Shown one piece after another: positions 1-11,049 of a stretch of 64,000 bases of DNA. Position 1 is the stretch's first letter; each line of letters starts with the position of its first letter. Location: assembly GCA_015680685.1 (NCBI GenBank), contig MNCI01004839.1, forward strand, positions 4,306 to 68,305. Reading direction: 5' to 3'. The notes under the pieces were generated by a model, which was not told where the DNA came from, searched no databases, and saw only the letters and a list, made by a program, of their open reading frames with translations. The position numbers and the translations under genes are program-made. The DNA comes from Gnetum montanum. Its lineage: Eukaryota > Streptophyta > Gnetopsida > Gnetales > Gnetaceae.

Positions 1-858
1 AAAGCCTTAAGAGCGTTTTAGTAGTGAATTTTATTATTGTGCAATGTATGAGAACTACTATTGAGATTTTTGTAAGAGAGCCTCTACGTGTAGTTAAGCC
101 GTTGAACGATTCAATAGTCAAGAGGGTTCAGAAAATCTTTGGTATTTTGATGGGACCAGAATAGCTTCGTTTATCTTTAAAGTGAATATCCATGGTATTT
201 CAATCAGAAATTGTCAAGTCTTTGAAGGTTCTATTGAATGCAATTGTTGACATCCATTATCTAGCCAAAATGGAGTCTCGTACATGATAGTTTATGCAGC
301 AATTTTTTGGGTAGCATAGTAGGATTTTCTTGAAGAAATTGCTTATTTTAGCCTTGGAAGTTTGAACAATTCATAGTTATTGAATTTGGAATAGCTTTAT
401 TGCAAAGTGTTTACTCGTATCATTTTACCTTGTTTAAACATTCGAGGTCTTAACACAAATCTACTTTTTTTTCTGTCTATTTCCATTGAATCTTGCTCTA
501 TTTCCAGTTTTCTTGTGGAACTATTTCTTTCTCTGGGGAAAATTAGAAGTAGATTCGGAGAGTTGTGCTCAAATTTTTTTGCAAAATTTTATTTGTTACA
601 AGTAGGTATTATAAGGACCGTGTAGACTACGCAATTGAACAAAATAGGAACTTTCAACAACTCACAATACTTGGCAAAGTTGGCTGAATCTCTTTAAGAT
701 AAGTCATTTGTAGTTTACACATAATGCAATTGTTTCATATTTCACAACCACACGCTGCAATAGCACAAACACATACTCACATTAACTACTGAGTTTATTT
801 GGAGGTATCTGGACCTTGGTGTTGCTAGAGACTAGCAAGCACCTAAATCCTGTTCAAG
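1..858 (+). mobile_element. LTR and leader of E5-family Ty3 element, left-truncated
   Basis: Most of this stretch aligns by eye with 54600-55360. Shared landmarks are a block at 430-640 with aaaattagaagtaga and tttgcaaaattttatttg, and a closing block near 790-850 reading gtttatttggaggtat followed by agcaagcacctaaa. In the second copy the same blocks lead into an E5 gag frame, so this is LTR plus the first part of the internal leader. The alignment stops near 858. There the sequence changes to a GC-rich patch with a perfect 7-bp inverted repeat (gttggcg at 866-872, cgccaac at 890-896). The left edge lies outside the window. The small open frame at 407-625 falls inside the LTR and is not considered a gene. 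Confidence 0.7.
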
Positions 859-1012
859 GACACTCGTTGGCGGTCACATCCCAAGCGGTCGCCAACAGAA
901 ACGTATCATATTATTAGATCTTTTGGTTATGTGAACTTGTCAAATGATGTTTTCAATCACACCACCATCAATGTTTTCCCTAGTGCTAAACCTATCTTCA
1001 AATTTTCACATA

Positions 1013-3140
1013 GGATACCTCCTATCAAGTCAGCAAAACTAAAGATTTAACTTTAGGAATTTCTTTACAAGGTCCTAATTCATCTTACTATATGTCCTTT
1101 AGGTGCTCCTAATTTATTTGTTAAGTAGTAGGATGGTATCATGCAAATGTACATCAACTATGGATAATTAAATTGGATTATAGTGAAGAATAAGTATTCC
1201 TTTCCATGGATAAACAATTTTTTGACTATTTGATAGAAGCTTGAGTGTTTTTTAATGTAGATCCAAAGTCATGGTATCACTAGGTTCACATTAGAAAAAA
1301 GGATGTTTCTAAGATAGCCTTTAGGTTATAGTACAAGAATTATAAGTTCTTAATTTTACCATTTGGACTTTACTAATGCTCTTATAGTCTTCATGCACCT
1401 CATGAACAATGTTATGAGATCCTAGCTAGACCAGTTTATTATTGTGTTTATTGATGACATTTTGATATATTCTTCATTAAAGGTGATGAATGAGTAGCAT
1501 TTGAGGACCATTCTACAAACACTTCGAGAACATTAGTTGTTTGGCCAACCTTCAAAATTTTCTTTTTAGCATTAGAAGATTTAGTTCTTGGAACATGTTT
1601 TTTTAAAGGTTGGTATTGTGGTGGATCGCACTAAAATATTAGCTATTTAGGATTGGTCTATTGTTAAGGATGTCAAGAAGATTTACATTTTTCTTGGATT
1701 AACATGTTATTATAGGAGATTTCTTAAGACTTCTCCCACATTGGTTCATCCATCAGAAAGTTCTTGTAGAAGGATGTTTGGTTTCTTGTGAGACTCACAT
1801 TATCAAGCTATTTTTAATGAACTCAAAAGTAGACTAATCTTGAATCATGTTTTAATTTCACTTACTCTAGTCAAACCATTTGATGTTTGTATCGATACAT
1901 CAAGACAAGGTTATGGGTGTATCCTCATGCAAGAGAACAAAGTGATAGCATACGCCTTCCAATAGCAAAAGCCTCCTGAGACATGCTATCCCATACATAC
2001 CCTTAAGTTGTAAGTTGTGGTATCTTCCTAGAAGATTTAGCACCACTATCTATTTAGTGAACAATTAACAATTTGAATGGATCACAAGGGATTGTAGTAC
2101 CTAATGAGTTAGCCTTAGTTCAACCTATGCCAAGGAGGTGGGTTGATTTATTAGCCAACTTCAAGTTTATCATCTAGTATTGAACAACATTATTGTGGAT
2201 ATCTTAAGATATGTAGTTGGCAAGGTCTATAGCTTAGTGATTCAATTGGATATGTTAGATAAGATTCTTTTAGAGTAGTAATATGATTATTAGTGCGAGA
2301 AACTTAGGCAGGAAAGTAATCTTTTAATGATAGCTAATGCACTACGATTACTTCATCATAAGGATCAGGTATGTGTACATGACTTCTTGTAGCAATGTCT
2401 ATTAAAGGAAGCATATCTTAGTAGGCTTCATATGCATCTAAGTAGTGAAAAGTTATATGGGATGCTGAAGAGGCTATATTAATGGCTAGGCATGAAAATG
2501 TATCTTGAGAAAATTATGATAAGATATTTAATTTTCCAATAGATAAAACTTGAACATCAACAATAAGATGGCTATTTGTACCCTCACACTATTCTAGAGT
2601 ATAAGTGAAATGTAATTAGTATAAATTACATTATTGGTTTACCTCATACTAGGTATGAAAATGATGTTATCCTTATTATAGTTAACTCTTTGATGAGGTC
2701 AACTCATTTTCTAACTACAAAGACTTCAGCTAGCATAAAAAATATTATGAAGTTGTTCATCTCAAAGATTAATTAGCTACATTGCATTCCTATCAAGATT
2801 ATCTTGGATCATGATACTAATTTTACTTTTTGATTTTCATGTGCATTTATGAATAGTTTGAACACTAGGTTGAATCTAAGTTCATCCTATCATTTACAAA
2901 TGGATAGATAGGTTAAGACAATTAACTAAGTATTGGAAGACATACTTCAATCTTGTTCCTTATAGCATTCAAATAGTTGGATATTCTATTATCATTGGTA
3001 AAGTGTTCCTATAACAACAACTACTAGGAAAGTCTAAAGACAACATCATATGTGGTCCTGTACAATAGGAATTATAGAACTTTCTTATGTTGGAACTTAT
3101 TTAGAAACCTACCTAAAAATATAGAAAGTTTAATAGCACT
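1013..3140 (+). pseudogene. pol: Fossil chromovirus-like Ty3 pol (RT-RNase H-integrase)
   Basis: The three plus-strand frames together give a recognisable but shattered Ty3 polyprotein. The reverse transcriptase region starts with an IPPIKSAKLK-type linker near 1018. Its active-site F-I-D-D is at 1447-1458, followed by L-I-Y-S-S. The RNase H region at about 1839-1965 has the PFDVCIDTS-QGYGC block. The integrase zinc-binding region lies near 2400-2570 (LHMHLSSEKLYGMLKRLY), and the integrase core at 2600-3000 includes VILIIVNSL, KIILDHDTNF and a VLEDI block near the third catalytic acid. These motifs are typical of plant chromoviruses. Dozens of stops and several frameshifts separate them. No gag, chromodomain or matching LTR pair is visible. 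The 3' end is interrupted by the SINE at 3160. Confidence 0.85.
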
Positions 3141-3159
3141 TATTTAGGAGTCTATATTT

Positions 3160-3329
3160 AGGGACCATCATTTAGAGTGATAGTAAGGTACTTATTTCTT
3201 AAGTTAAAGACCTGGGTTTGAGCTTGGGTGTAGCCATTTGAAGAGGTTAGGCTTTCACTTATTTACTAAACCTACTTAGACCCTACTTTGTGGGATGAGC
3301 ATTAAGTCTCTAGGTGATGATCCTTTTTT
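3160..3329 (+). mobile_element. tRNA-derived SINE with 19-bp target duplication
   Basis: A roughly 170-bp unit ends in a run of seven T and is bounded by direct repeats at 3141-3159 and 3330-3348 (tatttaggagtct, then a or g, then tattt; one mismatch). The 5' part resembles a polymerase III internal promoter: an A-box-like stretch around 3175-3191 (gagtgatagtaaggtac) and a B-box-like ggtttgagctt at 3215-3225, close to the GGTTCRANNCC consensus allowing C-to-T decay. The body (tgtagccatttgaagag, ggctttcac, tttactaaacc) resembles tRNA-derived plant SINEs. It inserted into the tail of the fossil pol. Confidence 0.8.
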
Positions 3330-3348
3330 TATTTAGGAGTCTGTATTT

Positions 3349-3691
3349 CTCAAAATACAAATAACCCAACTTTGAAATTTGATATGTCTATTTCAATCTA
3401 TAATATTTTTTAGGTTGAAGTAGAAACACCTAAAAATATTATGTTATGATTAATTAGTGGCTTTATTTCTTTTTGCTATATAGAATTACATTAAATTTGG
3501 TAGCATAGATTGCAAAACTTGTATCTCTTGCCCTGTAATAAATATTGACTTGAAATTTTATTCACATATTCTTGTTTATTTTATCTTTCAAGTTTTTTAA
3601 GAATTAGGAGAAAATGATATGGTATCTCTAAGTTATGATTAGTTTACTCTCAATTACCTTTCCTATTGTTATTTTGGATTGATTTAGAAAG
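3349..3691. other. Non-coding remnant between SINE and element A1
   Basis: AT-rich sequence with no supported gene. It is the left flank of the A1 insertion and joins 13714 onward once A1 is removed. It may include the 3' end of the fossil chromovirus, but no chromodomain or LTR end could be recognised. Confidence 0.5.
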
Positions 3692-4533
3692 TGATGAGCG
3701 GCAAGGTACCCTTATGCCCAACCATACAAATCACTAAGGCATTACACGTGATCCAATCAAATTCCATGGACTTATAGTTATCTAATGCACTAGCGCTTCT
3801 ACAAAGTGAAATGGGCATTGAAAATGTTTGTTGTCTTTCCAACTACACTTGTGAAATTCAAGGGTATGGTTTATGTGTAATTGAGGTATATGGTTTTTAT
3901 CATTTTGTGTTTTATAGATGTAATCACCTACAACAAGAGAAAAAGGTAAAGTAATTGAAGATCTAACTCATCTACTACCTAGCTAGCTTAACACAAGTAA
4001 CTACTCCACTTTCTTGAACATATCCTAAACACATATAGCACTGCTAGGCTACCAAATGTTAAGCGTTGCAAGGGTACCAAGTACTATATAAATGCTTGAA
4101 GTGGTTGTGCTTACATTCATTAACTACTGAAAATAAATCACTTAATTCAAATACATTAAAGTAACAAGCAAGAAAGTAAAATGCATTAAAGAAAATCTTA
4201 ATCTATTCTCAGTGCTGCAAGGATTGTCAAAAGATTTCATTGTATTCTCATCACACTGTTATGCTCATGTACATTAGTGCTCAAACAAATAACCATACAC
4301 ACTTAGACTTCTTTGGTAGGCACCTTGAAAATATTCTAACTCTAAGGAAAAGAAATAGCAAAATCATCACTACTTTGACTAAGAATGACCCAAAACCTGA
4401 CTCAAAAATGGAGCCCAAGCATAGTATTTATAACCTTGGGATATACACCCTCGATGTCGTATACATGATGTTGTAGCTGGACCTTGACGTTGTGTACATG
4501 AAGTCATGGCCAACATCAAACACATGTTTATCA
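3692..4533 (-). repeat. A1 3' LTR
   Basis: 842 bp, matching 12867-13713 throughout. On the minus strand it begins next to the polypurine tract (complement of 4534-4547). Its U3 start carries two tandem 33-bp units (near 4451 and 4484), each with a decayed palindrome. A TATA-like motif follows, the complement of gtatttataacc near 4425-4436. Confidence 0.92.
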
Positions 4534-6595
4534 TACCCCCATGCCTGAATTAAAACTCATTCTCAAGTGAAAAAGAGAAGGAACAAGTTATTTACAAAAT
4601 ATATTGGGTAGGTATGAAATTATTGATTGACATATAGATTGACTCAATTGAAACAACAGAATTTTAGTGCCCAAGTGTATGAAATTATAATTTTCACAAC
4701 ATTGGGTGTTCATGAGAAGAGAAATGAACACCTTGGATAACACTGACATCCAACATCTCTTGGCAGCAGAAGAATGAGAGAGAGAAAAGAGATCCAATAA
4801 ATGAGCTATCCTTATTGTGTGGTATTGTTGCATCCTTGGTGAAGATAGTCCATCTTCTAGTTCATGCTTTCCATTGCAATCACAATAGAATCACGAATTA
4901 GTATGCAATGTGTAACACATAACTGTTAAACGCCTTGTCTTGTTGATGGTTATACTTGGCTAGATTGTGATTGTGGTTGAATGGTTCCTTGAGTAGTGTT
5001 AGCAGGAAGGTTGACAATTAAATTTGAAAAAGTTTAATGTAATGAAATATTTGAAGAGGATATAAGAATGCATAACAACAAAAAGGAGAATTCACTAAAA
5101 ACTATTATGGATATGTGTACAATTGGATGTCATCAATGGGGTAAACAAAATAGATTTGATTGTAAAAATGTCTGAGGGTAAAGAACTTAACTAACCCAAC
5201 CAAAAGATATGCAAGTGGATCCTTCCCAAAGTAGGCACAAGCCTTTTTGGCCTTTCATAACTTCAAACCAAAGAGTTCGTAGGCTCCATGGATGATTAAT
5301 GGTTATAGAAGGTTAAGTACAAAAACCTATATCAAACCAGGACATCAAACCAAAACATGAAACTGGCAATGAGATGAGACATGGAAAGTAGAGATGGATG
5401 AGAGAGAAAGTGGAATGGAGTTCCTAATTATGGTCACATAAAGTCCCTTGTGGATTTTGTGGTTAAATGACTTAATAGGATCCATCCTTAATTCAAACCA
5501 AAACCAACCACATTCAGTGACTTCACATCAACATTCTAAGACCAATCCATCCCCTGAGAGATAAGAGTGCTCCCATAGAATAACCACAATTCTCTATTAG
5601 AGAAGAAATAGGAATTGAGTAAGGGCCTTAGTTAGAGGTGAGTAGTCCTATAACTAGTGCTTGTAGACCATTTATTCTGTCTAAGGGATGAGCTTTGAAT
5701 TTCTGTTGTGTTTTTGTTTTGTTTTGTTTTGTTTTTGTTTTTGATGAGAACCACACCATGCAAGGACGTATGCATTTATTTTGTCTAAGGGGTGTGCTAT
5801 GAATCCTCATTATTTTTTTAAATGAGAACAACACTATTTAAGGACTTATTCAACTTCTTTTATTGATTGGCATAGAGTAGTAAGAAATTCATGAAAACAC
5901 GCATGCACCTAGACAAACAGAAAAGCACAAAGAATACTGAATCCCCTGAAAGCCACACCCTACTCAAACCCTTGAATCCTTCCCAATTCTAGAAACTACC
6001 AAAGTCATACATTTATTAAAGTGTTTTTATTGAAAAAAAAACTACACGTTTTTGAAACAAGGAAAACCATATAGTTTGTGGATGGGTGGATATTGTGGAC
6101 TCACTGCCTGTTGCATGAAAAGAACCATGTCCTAATTATCCATAATGAAATTCAAAGTTAGAAACCAAACACCAAAAATCAAATAACAAAAATAGTACAT
6201 ATCACCATCAAGTAACACATTACCATTATGCCTGGCACTTATTAACAAAAAGTTAGAAAACCACACTAAATAAGAGAAAATATAAAAGAAAGTGTAAAAT
6301 ATTCAAGAAATAGAAAATGTACTAACGATGATGTAGAAAAAAAATTAGCAAAGATTAATGATATAAAAAAAAGATGTAAATTTAAAAATGTATAAAACAA
6401 AAAGGTTGAAAAACTGAGCTACTAGTATGGTTAACATGGGTGGCCATCTCCCCCACAACTAAGTTGAAAGGAGGAAATTCAAAATATAGAGCATGGTTGT
6501 CCAGCTAATGAGGTGCTTATTGTATTGGATGGTATATAATCATGGAAAGGTTTAATTTGTTGGATGTTGATCAGTTGTTTTTTTGTTTAGCCTCT
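4534..6595 (-). other. A1 3' internal tail, non-coding
   Basis: The stretch between the integrase end and the 3' LTR has no supported gene. Parts at 5160-6130 are strongly conserved with 33480-34450 in A2 (for example aacttaactaacccaacca and gatatgcaagtggatcc), so this is a real part of the family rather than host DNA. A simple repeat of gtttt units sits at about 5708-5742. In A2 the equivalent position near 4850-5100 holds a 3.3-kb cassette that is missing here. Confidence 0.7.
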
Positions 6596-6680
6596 CAGGT
6601 TTATAGATCATCATGGCCCTAGAAGGGAAAGTCTCATNCAGGTTTATAGATCATCATGGCCCTAGAAGGGAAAGTCTCAT
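6596..6680. other. Probable assembly artefact: 42-bp perfect duplication around an N
   Basis: Bases 6596-6637 are repeated exactly at 6639-6680, separated by one N at 6638. Everything around them is decayed and even true LTR pairs differ markedly, so an exact repeat meeting at an N is what overlapping contig ends look like after gap closing. Confidence 0.85.
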
Positions 6681-7698
6681 AAATGATGTAAGGTCCTTCC
6701 CACAACATTTGAAACTTAGTTTGTTGAGGTAGGTGTGTGGGGTTCCAGTAGAGAACCTTTTCTCCTTGTTGAAATTTGACTTTTCTAATTTTTAGGTCAT
6801 TACGCTTTTTGTTATAGGCCTTGTGCAACTCATTAGATAATAAGGCTACTAATTGATTTTCGTTTAGCAAGTTGAGATTCATTAGTCTTTCTTTTTGGGA
6901 TAGACTCAAGTTAAGTCCAAGGTCACAAGCCATTGAAAGTGTATAGAGTTTAGATTGAATAGGAAGTGTTGGTATTTTTCCATACATAAGCTCATAGGGA
7001 GAGTAACATATAGCAAGTTTCCAAGTTGAGCAATAGGCACAAAAGGCATCGTTGAGTTTTGTGCTCCAGTCCTTCTTATACTTGCTAATAGTTCTTGTTA
7101 TTATCCTTGTGAGTTCCTTATTAGTAACCTTAGTTTGACTGTTAGCTTGGGGATGGTAGGGTGCTATGAGTTTATGTTCAACCCCTAAGAATTTCATGAG
7201 TTTCCAAAAAGTAGTGCTTATAAAGTGAGTTTCATTATCAGAAATGAATACACATGGTGCACCAAACCTGTTTACAATGTTTTGTTGTACAAACCAAGTA
7301 GCAGTAGAGGATGTACAGTTAATGATGACTGCTACTTCTGCCCATTTCAGGAAATAGTCAACAATGACTATGATGTATGCCTTTCTATTTAACATGGGTG
7401 TGATAGGACCCATGAAGTCAATGCCCTAGATGTCGAGGGGTTCTAGTGGTTAAATAAATTGTTGAGGTTCCTCCATTTGAGTAGTTATTCCACCATCTTA
7501 TTGGCATTGTTCACAAGAGTGGATGTAATGGTGAGCATCCTTGAAGAGTGTTGGCCAATAGTACCTTACCATTAGGGTTTGAATAGCCATGTATCTCCTA
7601 GTATAGTGTCCTCCACAAGGACCTTCATGAGCATCTTGGAGAACATGTAGTTGATTAGTATCAAGGACACACCAATGAACCAGGCCATTGGCACACAC
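6640..7698 (-). pseudogene. int: A1 integrase, catalytic Glu replaced
   Basis: Two minus-strand open stretches make an Athila/Tat-like integrase. The N-terminal zinc-binding region (7498-7698) keeps the H-H-C-C pattern (HEGPCGGHY and CEQC). The core (about 6640-7420) has GPITPML, then VDYFLKWAE with the first Asp, and ISDNETHF with the second Asp. At the usual third position the QAEVTNK-type motif reads QTKVTNKEL, so the catalytic Glu is a Lys. The C-terminal region retains PYELMYGK and a WEGPYII block. A stop separates the zinc region from the core. The 3' end of the frame runs into a duplicated stretch with an N at 6638, so the last residues are unreliable. The domain would have joined element cDNA to host DNA; it cannot do so in this state. 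Confidence 0.9.
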
Positions 7699-7779
7699 CT
7701 TCTAGAGATGTCCATTGATCTCCATGAAGTGCTTTACTTGGTGAAGAAACTGCTGTTTCTTCTAGTGGTCCAACCCTTC

Positions 7780-8420
7780 TGGCATCTCCTAAGTGAAAAG
7801 GTAGATGAGAATGTTATCATACCATTTTGGCTTATTAGGCATTTGTTCTGTTTTAGCACCAACAAAGAGGAGTTCATTAAGAAACATGTTAGAGAGTGGG
7901 CTTTCTTTCTCTTTATCATCCCAACGCAACTGAGACAACTGATCAGTGACCACATTCTCAGTGCCTTTTTGATCTACCATTGTAAGATCGAATTCTTGCA
8001 AGATCATAGCCACTGTAAGACATGGGGGCTCATCATTGGCTTGTTCATTAGGAAGTGGATGGCACTATGATCTGTGTACACAAACACCTTGTATCCAAGC
8101 ACATAATGCCTAAAATTTTCTAGAGCAAATATCATCGCCATCAATTCTTTTTCTGTAGTGGTGTAGTTCAGTTGTGCACCAATAATGCTTTGGCTAGTGT
8201 AGTGGATGTAGTACAGACGTTTCTTATCATCTAACTACATCAGCATAGCTCCCAAGGCATAATTTGATGTATCCATCATAATATGAAATGGTCTAGACCA
8301 GTTGGGTGCTTGTAGGATTGGAGTTTCTACAAAATTCTCTTTAAGTTGAAATTCTTTCTCACATTCTATAGCCCAAACAAAGGGAGCATATTTCTTTGTC
8401 AACAACACCAACAGTTTTGT
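7780..8420 (-). pseudogene. A1 RNase H region
   Basis: Fragments of the RNase H and connecting region lie between integrase and RT in the expected order. The C-terminal piece reads KGTENVVTDQLSQLRW (7789-8013), the standard tether just before the integrase zinc region. The upstream stretch (about 8060-8400) corresponds to the A2 copy at 36064-36426, whose YIIIEKELMVVMYALKKFRYY and VFMHIDHS motifs are the usual RNase H landmarks. Several stops and at least one frameshift break it. Confidence 0.75.
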
Positions 8421-8429
8421 AATCTTAGA

Positions 8430-9170
8430 GAAATTCCCTATGAATCGCCAGTAATAGCCAGTATGTCCAAGGAACGACCAAACATCTTTGAAATTTTGTG
8501 GTGATGGGTTATTTCTTGGATGACCCTTATTTTTTTAGGGTCTACCTCAATTCTTACTTGTGAGATTCTGTGCCCCAGTACAATGCCCTCCTAGACCATG
8601 AGGTAACTCTTCTACCAATTGAGTTGCAAGTTGGTTTCAACACACCATTTTAGCACTTGCTCATGGTAGTCCAAGGCTTGCTCAAATGTAGCTCCATAGG
8701 TGGAGAAGTCATCCATAAAGACTTTCATACCACTACTAATCTGTTATTGAGAAATTCTCAAGACCAGGCATTGGAATGTGGTAGGAGCATTTCATAGACT
8801 AAACAACATCTTACGATATGCAAAAGTTCCCCAGGGACTTGTGAACATTGTTTTTGCTTGGTCTTTTGGTGTAAATTGAATTTGGTTATAGCTACTATAA
8901 CGATCTAGAAAATTGTAGTAGCAATGCCCAGATATGGTGTCAAGCACTTGGTTAACAAATGACAATGGAAAATGAGTTTTGAATGTTGCCATATTTAGTA
9001 ATCTAAAGTTGATGCAAACTCCCCACTTGCCACATTTCTTTGGTACAATCAAAAGGGGGCTAACCCACTCGCTATCTGTAATGGAATAGATGAACCCTAC
9101 CTTGAGGAGTTGCTCAATTTTTTCTTTGATGATTTGCTTCAATTTGGGATTCAACTTCCTCTATGGCTAT
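8430..9170 (-). pseudogene. A1 reverse transcriptase
   Basis: The open stretch 8792-9154 encodes the fingers and palm (KIEQLLKVGFIY, SEWVSPLLIVPKK, NFRLLNMATFKTHFPLSF, then SPWGTFAYRKML). After a short break the frame continues with the active site F-M-D-D at 8708-8719 within VFMDDFSTYGATFEQ, and then EGIVLGHRIS. The MDDFS-YG and EGIVLGH motifs fit the Athila/Tat clade. The YxDD box is intact as FMDD, but stops on both sides prevent a functional product. Confidence 0.9.
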
Positions 9171-9589
9171 TGTTTTGGCTTTATGGCTAGGTCAGTGTAG
9201 ATGTGATGCTAACATATCCAAGGATCAATCCTTGTGAGTTTAGGATATGACCAAGCAAAATCTATTGACCATTTTTCAACTACGTTCAATAGAATTATTT
9301 TTTGTTCTAGAGAAAGCTTTGCATTTATTATAATCAGCTTCCCATTATTCAAAAATACATATTCCATTCCAATTGGTAACATTTTTAGTTCAAGGGGCTC
9401 TTATTTGAATTTTTCAGAAATTTCCAACTCTCCCCAGTGAATATCATCATTTCCAGAGATTTGGTGATGAACCTACTCGAGTTCATCCATGCTTGTGACA
9501 TATGCACATGTTAGGCTCTTAGTTGGTTTCATGCGCATTATGTTGCTTTCTGAATTAGTGGTTAACCATTAGGTGCCCCCTTATTTTGT

Positions 9590-10065
9590 GGCTGCTACAT
9601 ACAGACACCTTTGAATTTCTGCTTTTGGCACACATTGTTTGCATGTAGAGATAGATGCTTGCTTTATGGCCCATAGTTTCTTCACACAATTGCATCCGCT
9701 ATCATTGTATGCAATGCATGGAACTCTCTTCTTCTAGATCTTTTTAAGATATCTCAAAGAAAAGATCTTTGATGCCCATTCTTACATCAACGGTGCTTAG
9801 CCATGCCCCTCCCATGATGATTGGGAACTCCCTTTTGCAGTTCTTCACTTTGATTACTAGGAAATCGGTAAGATAAGACCACCCATAGATAGTTGTCACA
9901 ATGTTTTCTACTAGTCCCAATAGAACAGTGATGGACTGGTATACCAATTCTAATCTGATGTTGGTCTTCCTAAGAGGAGGTAGGTTCCAAGTAGTGTACA
10001 TCTCATGAGAAATCATATTAATATCAAAACCTGAATTAAGAAGAGCCTTTCATGGTTCATTCCTA
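9590..10065 (-). pseudogene. A1 retropepsin-like protease
   Basis: The reading stretch ending at 9744 begins upstream with ALLNSGFDINMISHEM. The active-site triad normally D-S-G is N-S-G at about 10030-10041, so the catalytic Asp is lost. It continues through IRLELVYQSITVLLGLVENI and FPIIMGGAWLSTVDV, the flap and C-terminal strand regions. The same order is seen in A2 at 37606-38260. Past a stop, a linker with NDSGCNCVKKLW and CKQC leads toward RT. Confidence 0.8.
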
Positions 10066-11049
10066 GCAATCTACAAGTAAATTAAAGGACTTCCAAAATT
10101 AGCTAACTTCCTAGAAAGGTTTCCTGCACAGATCCAGTTAGACACAATGTGAGGAAGCATTACGGTATGGATCCTTGGTAGATTTTGGTTTGAAGGATAC
10201 CTAAAGGAATTTGATATGGAAAAATAGGTAGGAGTAGGGTTTTCAACCACAGGTATAGATGAGGGCTTAAGTGGACTATGGGGTTAAAAGAAAGGTATTT
10301 TCTTTGATCAGGCATTTGACCCCTTTGATTGATGATTCAACTGCAAATTAACAACCCCTGTAGCATTGTGTTGTTGTGGTTAAGTAGGTAGTTCACCCTG
10401 CATAGGAGGAGCAAGTGGTAGTTATGAAACTAGAGGAGAAGTATGTGTACGAACAAGAGAAGGATAATGGTAAGAGGTGGTATTCCTTCTCTCATGTGGT
10501 GAATGAGCTCGATAATAATCTAAAGGGTGGTAGTGACGCAAAAAATTAGAGACGTGATTGGAGGAGCCACATGGAGACATGGGTGGCTAAATGTGGTAAT
10601 CATATGGATTAGGTTGTTGGTAAGAATATTGTTGCCTAGGTAGTGCTAGCACCCATGATTGTGGTTGCTGCCACTATTGATACTATTCATACAGTTGCGG
10701 TGGAGCTCCACTTGGATAATATGGTTGTTGCTAGTGGAACTACCTAAGATTACCTTAAGGATAAGGTAACCTTCTAGATGTTTTCCTTTGTGTAATTCAT
10801 GGACATAAGGCATACATTCCAAACTCCTATAGATGTGACACAATAGGGCAACATCCCTTAGGATGTTTGTATTGATAGACGTGACACCCACTATCATCAT
10901 CTAATTTACTATTCACAACTTCTTCGATTGTAGCAATCTTGCCCTTACCTTTGTGATATGCACATTCATCTTCCTTGTGCCTCCTACACTCATGCTCACT
11001 AATTTATTCTTTAGACTCTAGTGATTGTGAGGACATATTGGAACCTATT

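Noticed and set aside
866-896. Perfect 7-bp inverted repeat gttggcg / cgccaac at the LTR-leader junction
   Set aside because: Too short to call a terminator or element end and without a partner copy at 55360; noted only as a boundary mark.
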